Source: Nitrospina sp. LS_NOB (GTDB lineage Bacteria > Nitrospinota > Nitrospinia > Nitrospinales > VA-1). From it: a stretch of DNA of 64,000 nucleotides. The stretch spans positions 142,195-206,194 of the forward strand of contig LFLA01000003.1 in NCBI GenBank assembly GCA_001542995.1, given 5' to 3'. This document shows, one piece after another, positions 18,108-25,687 of the stretch. A model generated the notes under the pieces. That model was not told the origin of the DNA. It was given only the letters and a program-made list of their open reading frames with translations, and made no database searches. Position 1 is the first letter of the stretch. Every line of letters starts with the position of its first letter. The translations under genes were made by a program, and so were the position numbers.

Positions 18108-18351
18108 TCAATCTTTCGGTAAATGCGGGTTAACCCTTAAAGCCTTGTAGTCATAGCCTTCAAAAAAAAGGACTTTCTCCATCCAGCGATTCCAGCAATT
18201 CATCTAAAGTTGTTGTTTTTCTGTGATTTTGCACAAATTCCTTTAAGGCAACATCAATCAACTCCCGCTTGGTTTTTATGTTGCCGGGTTTGAGTGCTTC
18301 CTGAACAAGGTCATTATCTAAAACAATGTTGGTTCTGTGGGGGTTCAGCAT
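18108..18351 (-). pseudogene. vapB: vapB antitoxin with a homopolymer frameshift
   Basis: The open frame gives 63 residues ending ESPFF (stop at 18160). The body (TNIVLDNDLVQEALKPGNIK, then TKRELIDVALKEFVQNH) is a VapB ribbon-helix-helix DNA-binding antitoxin. The run at 18152-18159 is eight A on the plus strand (eight T in the gene). With seven, the frame continues EGYDYKALRVNPHLPKD to a stop at 18108, matching the usual VapB tail (GxYDYKALR) and sitting two bases before vapC. So the toxin-binding tail is lost by a one-base slip. The DNA-binding part could still be made. Confidence 0.75.
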
Positions 18352-18397
18352 TTTTTTAAGCTCTATCTAATTGACTGGATGCGTATTGTAGCACAGG

Positions 18398-21300
18398 TTA
18401 TGTGTATGACTGTGAGATGACAATGGTTGGGTTGGTGTTTTTAGATTTTTGCTGATTATTTTGACTGTCTTCTATGCGGCTGTTAATGTCATATTTTTTG
18501 ATGATATTCAGGGTTTTTTCTAATACGACAATGGGTTTAATGCCCTCAATATTTTTGGTTAATTTATTGATATTTTTAGTTAGATTTTGAAAGCGTTTAT
18601 GCTCAATTTGTTTGGTGGCCAGCTTTAATTTTTCCTGCTCATCGGCATTGATGTCGGGCAGGTTTGCGATTGATTTTAAAAAGTTAATCGCCGTTTGCTC
18701 GGGGGGAGATAGCGATTGATTCTGATTTTGGTTAACTATATTTTGCTCCATTTCATGCTTGAAATTATTTAATGCTGATGATACTTGCGGGTAGTGCTGG
18801 TCATGCAATTCCTCCACTTTGGTATCAGGTGCGCATTTTAGTAATTTAGCCGTTTTAATGAAGCTGTAATTATCAATGTCATTTTTCGCTGCAGATTTCA
18901 CCATATAAAAACGACTGCTGCCTTTGCCCTCGGTGCGGACAAAAACAATCGTCCCGCCTTTATGGTCGGCGTTTTTAACTGCATTCCTGGCTTTACCTGG
19001 CAACTCCCTGATGCGTTTATACGCTTCCGGATTATCCTTTTTGAATTGTCTTACCTCCTCTAAGAACGGGATGGTTTCATTGATTTCTTCTTTTATATTT
19101 TCATCGAATATGCCGAATGTCCCTACTTCTTCAGCGGTTGAATAAATCTGCGAATCTTCACCTAATGCCGAATGAAAGGCTTGTAATTTAATCAGTGCTT
19201 TTTTCTCTAACTCAATATCATCATTAATTTGTACCGTAGGATAAAAGTTATAGACAAAAATATGGCTCGCCGCTTGCCCGATACGGTTGACCCGCCCGAT
19301 GCGCTGCATCAGTTTGGTGGCATTCCACGGCGTATCATAATTGATAACCGTATTGGCGCGGTGCAGGTTGATGCCTTCGGCCAACGCATTGGTGGTGAGG
19401 ATAATTTGATGATCATTGCTTTTTGTCTCTTTTGTATTGGCGTCAAAGTTACGCTCAATAGTTTGTTTGAGTTGACTGCGGTTTTTGGAATCCACGCTTA
19501 GGGTTTTTTCGCTATATTCGGTTTGTTTTATTCGCTCCGATAAATAACGCATGGTGTCGGTACTTTCGGTAAAAAGCACAATTTTTTGCTCTGGATTGTT
19601 TATTTTGTCTAAAAATTCGGGCAATCGGGTTAAAAACGCATCCAGTTTTGGGTCAGTCGTTACTTCGTCCCAATCCGATTTCAGCTTTTTTAATATTTCA
19701 TAGTCGTGTTTGATTCCCGCAATAAAACCATCTTCAAAATCATCGCGGCAACAAACAATCATGCCCGGGTCGGTTAAACTATGATCGGCAATAAGCTCCA
19801 TCAATTCATCTTCTCTGTCCTCTAAAATATAGTCACTGACATTAAAATTTGGCGCGATAATGATTTTATTGTTGCCAATCATCTTTAGCATAGCTTTAGA
19901 GGATGTTATAAAACGCCCCAAAGTTTGCCTGAACGCATAAAAACTGCTATCCATTCTTTTGAGTAACAGTGTTTTCATAATTGCCACCAACCGCTCGGCA
20001 ATAAAGTCGGCTCTTGTATATTGTTGTTTGAGTTCTGGTTTTAAATAATGTAACGCCCGGTAACGGGTATGCAATAACCCGGATTTATTTTGGTTTTTGT
20101 TATCAATTTTTTGAATGGTGTTATCGTATAATTTTTCTAATTGCGCTTCTAATTTATAGTAAACAGGTTTTGGCGGGGTTGTTTTGGGGAACACAATGCC
20201 GTGATCGGTTAAATCTTTTTTATAACGGTCATTATTCAATAAATCAGTACGAGTTCTGCGTACCATGAGCGGTGTAATGACTTTTTCCCGAATTGTTTCG
20301 TAGAGTTTTGCCGTTCGCCGGCCGGCTTCACGTTTATCAGGCGTTTTCAGGATTTCTTTATACTCTTTTTTTGCTTTGGTAAAGAAACCAGCCAGTGGAA
20401 AATCAAGCGTTGAATTGTTGCCGTCCTGGAATAATAAAATTTGATTGTATAAGTCATCGGGGCGGTTATTCAGCGGCGTGGCTGAAATCAGCATCACTTT
20501 TTTAGCCTTGCCATCAGGGGCTTTGGTTTTACAAATAATCTGCAACTGGTTATAGGCTTCTGCGGTATCGTTGCGAAATTTATGTGCTTCATCAACAATC
20601 ACCATATCGTATTTTTGGGCGTTGGTGACCTTATGTAAACTGCCGTTGTTGAGAATCTCGAAGGCATCATCAATTTTAAAGCTTGCTAACGTATCTACCC
20701 AGTTTTGTTTGAGTGCCGGTGGAATCACCAATAAAATTTTAGAACGATAATCAGGGTAGCCATTATGATAATAAAACTGGCGCGCAATTAAAGCGGCAAT
20801 GATGGTCTTACCCAGACCCACCACATCGGCCAGGAAAAAACCATTGTGTTTTTTAAGCATTTCCCAGCCTTCATTCACAGCATCCATTTGATAAGACAGG
20901 CGTTTGAAGTCACCGGGCAAATCTCTAATGGAGTTAGGGTCGAATTCAATTTCCGAACCAAAATACTCAATCAGGCATTTCAAATAAAGTTCATACGGCG
21001 TGATGTTATCTGCCAGATGGGTTTTTTTGAGACTATCCATGGCTGCCTCTGGCAATATTTCTATGCCTTCCTGCCACAGTTCTTCAAACTCAGCGGTGGC
21101 GAATTTAATGTCCTCATAATCATTTAACAACACATTAAATTCATAATTGGGGCTGGCGTTTGTCCCCAGACCGGCATCGGTCAAGTTTGATGAGCCGGTA
21201 ATAACACTGCCCGCTTTGTGCGGGTTAAAATCATCCGGGCGAAAAATATATATTTTGGCGTGAATGCTTTGGTTGGGATGGGCTTTAAGCCGCACTTTTT

Positions 21301-21661
21301 GAGTTTGCATATCGTCAATAAACTGCTTGATACCCTGCTCTGTTTGCTCGTCATAATGGGCTGTTTTAACATCTTCGATAAATTTACTCTGCCAGTCTTT
21401 AATGGTTTTTTCGGCATCGCCCTTGAATAGTGACAGCCCGTCCGCTTGCATTTCTCTGGTTATTTTATCCACGTCAATACCCACCAGAATACGGATATGG
21501 GCGACATTTTCCAATAATGGGCGCAGTTTGAAGTAACCCGATGAGCGGAAATAACCGACCAGGACATCAAAGTTATTGATGGTTTCATTGTGTTTAAAAA
21601 CACCTTCCAACTTATTAAACAAGGTGTTTTCTTTTCTATTTGTAAAAAATCTGGTATCCAT
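18398..21661 (-). CDS. PLD-like nuclease domain fused to SNF2-family helicase
   Basis: This encodes 1087 residues. The N-terminal region has a phospholipase D-type motif (IHAKIYIF about residue 133, then GSSNLTDAGL). The SNF2-type motor follows: GLGKT (about residue 283), VIVDEAHKFRN (about residue 356), SATPLNNRPDDLYNQ, and helicase C motifs ALAEGINLHRANTVINYD and LMQRIGRVNRIGQ (about residue 792). The C-terminal 250 residues are helical and unassigned. Such proteins are found in phage-defence loci beside DNA methylases. Only one HxK motif is clear, so a nuclease would need dimerisation or may be inactive. It is upstream of vapB and the methylase on the same strand. Confidence 0.85.
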   Translation of the reverse strand: MDTRFFTNRKENTLFNKLEGVFKHNETINNFDVLVGYFRSSGYFKLRPLLENVAHIRILVGIDVDKITREMQADGLSLFKGDAEKTIKDWQSKFIEDVKTAHYDEQTEQGIKQFIDDMQTQKVRLKAHPNQSIHAKIYIFRPDDFNPHKAGSVITGSSNLTDAGLGTNASPNYEFNVLLNDYEDIKFATAEFEELWQEGIEILPEAAMDSLKKTHLADNITPYELYLKCLIEYFGSEIEFDPNSIRDLPGDFKRLSYQMDAVNEGWEMLKKHNGFFLADVVGLGKTIIAALIARQFYYHNGYPDYRSKILLVIPPALKQNWVDTLASFKIDDAFEILNNGSLHKVTNAQKYDMVIVDEAHKFRNDTAEAYNQLQIICKTKAPDGKAKKVMLISATPLNNRPDDLYNQILLFQDGNNSTLDFPLAGFFTKAKKEYKEILKTPDKREAGRRTAKLYETIREKVITPLMVRRTRTDLLNNDRYKKDLTDHGIVFPKTTPPKPVYYKLEAQLEKLYDNTIQKIDNKNQNKSGLLHTRYRALHYLKPELKQQYTRADFIAERLVAIMKTLLLKRMDSSFYAFRQTLGRFITSSKAMLKMIGNNKIIIAPNFNVSDYILEDREDELMELIADHSLTDPGMIVCCRDDFEDGFIAGIKHDYEILKKLKSDWDEVTTDPKLDAFLTRLPEFLDKINNPEQKIVLFTESTDTMRYLSERIKQTEYSEKTLSVDSKNRSQLKQTIERNFDANTKETKSNDHQIILTTNALAEGINLHRANTVINYDTPWNATKLMQRIGRVNRIGQAASHIFVYNFYPTVQINDDIELEKKALIKLQAFHSALGEDSQIYSTAEEVGTFGIFDENIKEEINETIPFLEEVRQFKKDNPEAYKRIRELPGKARNAVKNADHKGGTIVFVRTEGKGSSRFYMVKSAAKNDIDNYSFIKTAKLLKCAPDTKVEELHDQHYPQVSSALNNFKHEMEQNIVNQNQNQSLSPPEQTAINFLKSIANLPDINADEQEKLKLATKQIEHKRFQNLTKNINKLTKNIEGIKPIVVLEKTLNIIKKYDINSRIEDSQNNQQKSKNTNPTIVISQSYT

Positions 21662-22136
21662 TAGCGGCTTCTGTTACAGAGTTAATCGGTTGCCCATTAT
21701 TGTTCTGGTGCTGGGATGATGCCCGTTATTTTACTAAATTTTTTATCATTATGCAGAGTATCTGATTACCCAAGTCCCTGCATAGAAATTCGTCAGCACC
21801 CAATACCCTGCTAAATCGCTGTTTTTCTCAAACACTGGCTATTATCATTATTGATATAAAGCGATGCCTGCCTGTCTGCCGACGCAGGCACAGGCAGGAG
21901 GGTAATGCCCCCATGTTGGTGTTTTAATATCACACCTTGTAACTCTTTCCTAATATCGGGAAACCCGGCAAGCCGGATGTTTTCCGCATCAAGGACGACG
22001 ATTTCCAGCTTTTGATTTGTGGTTTAGATGGGACTTTTTGCATTGCCGGTTTTGAGGATGGTCAACTGGCATTGTTTGAAAAATATCATGTTATCATCTT
22101 TGTAGCTCTGTTTAATATTGGAAATGGGAGAATATT
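21662..22136. other. Gene-free stretch with a hairpin repeat and a possible gene remnant
   Basis: There is a strong hairpin at 21865-21898 (CCTGCCTGT ... ACAGGCAGG). A frame open from about 21940 to 22135 (+) reads PNIGKPGKPDVFRIKDDD and later CIAGFEDGQLALFEKYH. It looks like real protein but has no start and is probably the tail of a lost gene. I cannot name it. The region marks the right edge of the AT-rich island. Confidence 0.3.
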
Positions 22137-22604
22137 GTGAAAAACAAGAAACAGGTGGGCAAGGCATTGGGCCGGGTTGCCAGTGGTCTTTATGTGGTCA
22201 CCGCTAAATGTGAAGAAAAAGAAGACGCGGTTCTGGCAAGCTGGGTCAACCAGTGTTCGTTCGATCCTCCTGCCGTAACCATTGCCTTGGCGACTTTGCG
22301 CCCGGTCCGGCTTCTGGTTGAAGCATCGGGGGCCTTTATTGTAAATATTTTGCCTAAAGACGACATGACCTTGTTAAAGTATTTCAGTCGTCCTCCCGAA
22401 GATATTTTCAAGGGTGTGAAAACGAAAAAAGGATTGGAGGGGATTCGTATTTTAAGTGATGCAGTGGCTTATCTGGAATGCGAAGTGGCTCAGGCGATGC
22501 AGTCCGGGGACCATGTTCTTTATGTTGGCGAGATTGTAGGGGGCAAAACTCTCAAAGGGGGAGACCCTTATATCCATGTGCGGGATAACGGGTTTAATTA
22601 TTGA
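22137..22604 (+). CDS. Flavin reductase-like (FMN-binding split barrel) protein
   Basis: This encodes 155 residues from a GTG start with GGGAGA about eight bases upstream. The fold signature is GRVASGLYVVTAKCEEKEDA, then ASWVNQCSFDPPAVTIAL and FIVNILP, as in the flavin reductase domain that binds FMN and reduces it with NAD(P)H or acts as a flavoprotein partner. The tail (DHVLYVGEIVGGK) also fits. It overlaps the convergent small membrane gene by a few bases. Its partner enzyme is unknown. Confidence 0.85.
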   Translation: MKNKKQVGKALGRVASGLYVVTAKCEEKEDAVLASWVNQCSFDPPAVTIALATLRPVRLLVEASGAFIVNILPKDDMTLLKYFSRPPEDIFKGVKTKKGLEGIRILSDAVAYLECEVAQAMQSGDHVLYVGEIVGGKTLKGGDPYIHVRDNGFNY

Positions 22605-22867
22605 TTGAGACCGATCATTTTCAGGAAGTCGGTTCGGGTGATGGCCCAGTAAGCGCCGGTGACCAGAAATACGACGGTGCCGATAATCAAAGCACTTAAT
22701 TTGATCATTCGTTTCGGATCGGCATCATAATATTCTTTCAGGTCGCCGGCCAGACTTTCCACAACCCCTTCGTTGGCGGATTTGCGAAACGTTTTGTCGA
22801 TGGCGTCGCGACCGTATATGATCCCGAAGATCAAAGCAATAATTAGTATTTCAATGGCGCCTATCAT
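22598..22867 (-). CDS. Small two-segment membrane protein
   Basis: This encodes 89 residues. The first hydrophobic segment (IGAIEILIIALIFGIIYG) is followed by an amphipathic charged stretch (RDAIDKTFRKSANEG) and a second segment (LSALIIGTVVFLVTGAYW). The opening resembles TatA-type proteins (hydrophobic helix, then amphipathic helix), but the second membrane helix is not TatA-like. I do not assign a function. It lies 20 bp downstream of the large TPR-FGE gene on the same strand and could be cotranscribed with it. Confidence 0.65.
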   Translation of the reverse strand: MIGAIEILIIALIFGIIYGRDAIDKTFRKSANEGVVESLAGDLKEYYDADPKRMIKLSALIIGTVVFLVTGAYWAITRTDFLKMIGLNQ

Positions 22868-22887
22868 GTCATTTAGATAATGGGGGG

Positions 22888-25410
22888 CTACCCTTTGTTT
22901 CGGGGGACTGCCCGGCTCGTTAATTTTTTCTCTTCGGAGACCGGAGCGGCATTTTTAGCGCAACGAAACCCATAGTCGTCCATGCGGCTTTGGGGGTTTC
23001 CATTATTGCGGAATGATGAATAAATAAAACCTTTCAAATCCCGCCATGATCCGCCACGAACAACTTTAAATTCCCCGCCAATGGGTCCTCTGGGGTTTGC
23101 GTATTCCGATTGTTCCCTATAATACTCGCGATCATACCAGTCGTCTACCCATTCTTTAACGTTTCCCGCCATGTTATGCAACCCGTATGGACTTTGACCT
23201 TCTGTCAAGGCCTGCACCGGCACCATGACTTTGTGTTTTTCTTCTTCTGTCCAAGTCCTGAGATAGCGGGCTCGTGTATCGGAGGGGGCGGAACTGCCCC
23301 ATGGATAAGTTTGGGCGGAGGTGCCACGAGCCGCCTTTTCCCACTCGGCTTCTGTGGGCAGGCGTTTTTCTTTCCATTTACAATACGTGTCCGCTGCGAT
23401 CCATGTGACATTGTTGATGGGGTAGTTTTGAAGACCTTGCCGGGGATGGAAGCGACCATCATAGAACAGTGTGCCAAATTTGTTATCGAGATAATATCCT
23501 TTTACATTGTCCACCGCGTTCAAAAACTCAGCGAATTGCCCTGCCGACACTTCGTATTTATCGATCCAGAATTGGTCGAGATAAACGCGATGCTCGGGGG
23601 CCTCATCGTCAAGGGTTTTGCTGGAGCCCATTATGGAAAAGCCGGAGGGAACAAGGGCCATATTGTCTTCCTGTTCAACCAAACTTTTCCTATCTACGAT
23701 TCTTTTCATCCTGCCGCTTTCAGGAGTCAGTTGTTTTAAGAGATTTCTGGATTCTTCGCCGAAGGGACCGTTTTGTTCCATCTGCAGGTAAGTTTGCAGA
23801 CTGGTCTGCGATTTTTCGGACTGGCCGGATTTAAAATAAATCCATCCTTTAAAAAACTGTAAATCCGCTCTATGGGAGTGGCTGGCAGGGACCTCATCAA
23901 TATCCTGAATCATGCCTTGGGCAATTCCGGGAGGGTTTTCCGAAAGAACCTTTCCATACCATTGTCTTGCCGGGTCGTATTGTTTTTGTAGTAGCGAATA
24001 AAACCCCAGATTCATTTGCGCCAGTGCTTTGAGTCGGTTATCCCCTTTACTTTTCTTCATCCCGCGAAGCGTCCATGCCGAAGCCATAGGCAGATCGTCG
24101 ATTCGGTAATAAGTCCAACCCAGTTGGATGTAATTTCGCAGATGGGTTTGGTCCTGATCGATGAGAAAACGGTATTGCTCGATAGCCCGTTGGAAATCTC
24201 CCATCCTGTAATAGGCTTCAGCAAGCCCTTCATGAATTTCAGGAGCACTTGGAAATTGGCGTTGAACCTTTTTGAGTGTTTCAAGGGCCAATGCTTGTTG
24301 TCCCATTCTTCCATAAGTTGAAGCGATATTGAGATGGTTTTGCAAATTCTCGGGTTGAATCCGAGCAAGAAGCTTAAGGTGTAATAGGGCGGATGTGAGC
24401 CGCTTGTCTTGCAGATAAAGATTGGCCAGCATTTTATGAGCCGGACTGAACCCAGGTTCTATTTGCACGACTTGCAGAAAGGTGTTGACCGCTTTGGTTG
24501 ATTTTCCGGATTCCATAAAGACCAGACCAAGGTTGAACAAGGTGGAAGTATTATGGGGGTCGGCTTTTAAGGCCAGATTATAATGTTTGATGGCTTTATG
24601 AGGTTTCTTTAATTCTGAATAAATATTTGCCAGGTTATTTTGTGCGTCTATCGATTGGGGATTGATGGAGGTGGATAACCCCAGATAAAACACGGCTCTT
24701 TCTGGTTTCTGATTCTGATAATAAACCATTCCGACATTTGAGAAATAAGCACCCAGGGTTTTTCGGCCATCCAGGTTTTTCATGATGTTTTTTATCGGCA
24801 CCCCAAAACGTTGCTGGTAAAAGCTGTCCGGATAGGAAATGCCCCGCTCGGTGGTTTCTATATTGATCCGCGCTCCTCGTGCTCCCTGATGCTCATACCG
24901 AACGAAAAAATGGTTTGGCAGTGCGACTCCGAATAGGGGGAGCTCGAGTTTTTGTCCGAGAATTAAATATAAAAGCGAAAGGTTCATGCAATAACCTTTT
25001 CCGGTTTTCAACAGGCCATGAAGGAAAAGTTCTTCGGGATTGATGGGAACACCCTTTTCATCCACCTGATCGGTGTAGGTATAACCTTTTTCATCATGAA
25101 TGAGGGTTCGTAGTATTTGGATGATGTCTTCGGGCTTATCCCGTCCTTTCAGCTTTTGCCGGGCGGTGAAGGTCAGCTTTTCGACTTCTTCTTTTAATGG
25201 AGCTAAATCCAGGGAAGGTTGCCAATGTTTTGAAACCATTAGAAGGGTTTCCAATAGGTCGGGTTTCGTATTAGAATCCTTCTGGATTTGTAACAGTTGT
25301 ATTTCTATAGCCCCCTCAAACGAGGGATTGCCGCAGGCGATTATCGGTTGTAGGATGTATATGAGCAGGAAAATAAGAACGGGGGTGTCTGTAGATCTCT
25401 TTGCAAACAT
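22888..25410 (-). CDS. Transglutaminase-like / TPR / FGE-sulfatase fusion protein
   Basis: This encodes 840 residues with a signal peptide (VLIFLLIYILQPIIACG). Residues of about 95-210 are transglutaminase-like (GKGYCMNLSLLYLILGQKL, then LPNHFFVRYEHQG), giving the Cys and His of that fold. Residues of about 215-560 are TPRs. The C-terminal 240 residues are an FGE-sulfatase (SUMF1-type) domain: MVPVQALTEG, GLHNMAGNVKEWVDDWYD and VVRGGSW ... FRCAK. In most bacterial members this last domain is a binding fold rather than a formylglycine maker. The enzyme is probably periplasmic and its substrate is unknown. Confidence 0.85.
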   Translation of the reverse strand: MFAKRSTDTPVLIFLLIYILQPIIACGNPSFEGAIEIQLLQIQKDSNTKPDLLETLLMVSKHWQPSLDLAPLKEEVEKLTFTARQKLKGRDKPEDIIQILRTLIHDEKGYTYTDQVDEKGVPINPEELFLHGLLKTGKGYCMNLSLLYLILGQKLELPLFGVALPNHFFVRYEHQGARGARINIETTERGISYPDSFYQQRFGVPIKNIMKNLDGRKTLGAYFSNVGMVYYQNQKPERAVFYLGLSTSINPQSIDAQNNLANIYSELKKPHKAIKHYNLALKADPHNTSTLFNLGLVFMESGKSTKAVNTFLQVVQIEPGFSPAHKMLANLYLQDKRLTSALLHLKLLARIQPENLQNHLNIASTYGRMGQQALALETLKKVQRQFPSAPEIHEGLAEAYYRMGDFQRAIEQYRFLIDQDQTHLRNYIQLGWTYYRIDDLPMASAWTLRGMKKSKGDNRLKALAQMNLGFYSLLQKQYDPARQWYGKVLSENPPGIAQGMIQDIDEVPASHSHRADLQFFKGWIYFKSGQSEKSQTSLQTYLQMEQNGPFGEESRNLLKQLTPESGRMKRIVDRKSLVEQEDNMALVPSGFSIMGSSKTLDDEAPEHRVYLDQFWIDKYEVSAGQFAEFLNAVDNVKGYYLDNKFGTLFYDGRFHPRQGLQNYPINNVTWIAADTYCKWKEKRLPTEAEWEKAARGTSAQTYPWGSSAPSDTRARYLRTWTEEEKHKVMVPVQALTEGQSPYGLHNMAGNVKEWVDDWYDREYYREQSEYANPRGPIGGEFKVVRGGSWRDLKGFIYSSFRNNGNPQSRMDDYGFRCAKNAAPVSEEKKLTSRAVPRNKG

Positions 25411-25517
25411 AAAAACCAGAAGCTTGGGGTTTCAGGGTTTATTGACCATTATATCAGAAGGTGAATTTGGAGTGCTAAAGAATCAGAAGCAGTTTTCAGG
25501 GTTTGCTTTTTTCGGGA

Positions 25518-25625
25518 GACATAAATGAAAATCCTTTGATCCTGATGATCACTGCGGTCGGGGATGATGACTCGCGTCAGCAGGTACTTCAGGCTTGTGC
25601 CGATGATATTTTGGTCAAGCCATAG
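25518..25625 (+). pseudogene. Possible response-regulator receiver-domain remnant
   Basis: The frame reads PLILMITAVGDDDSRQQVLQ and then ACADDILVKP before a stop. This is the second half of a receiver domain (conserved Thr-Ala, then the Lys-Pro pair). No start or first half is present. It lies in a 277-bp gap between the fusion-protein gene and the BatA-like gene. Confidence 0.35.
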
Positions 25626-25687
25626 CCGATCAAGTGACCCTGTCGAACAAAAAGCTGTGGAATCGCAAGAGGCAGGAGTAGGTCCGT

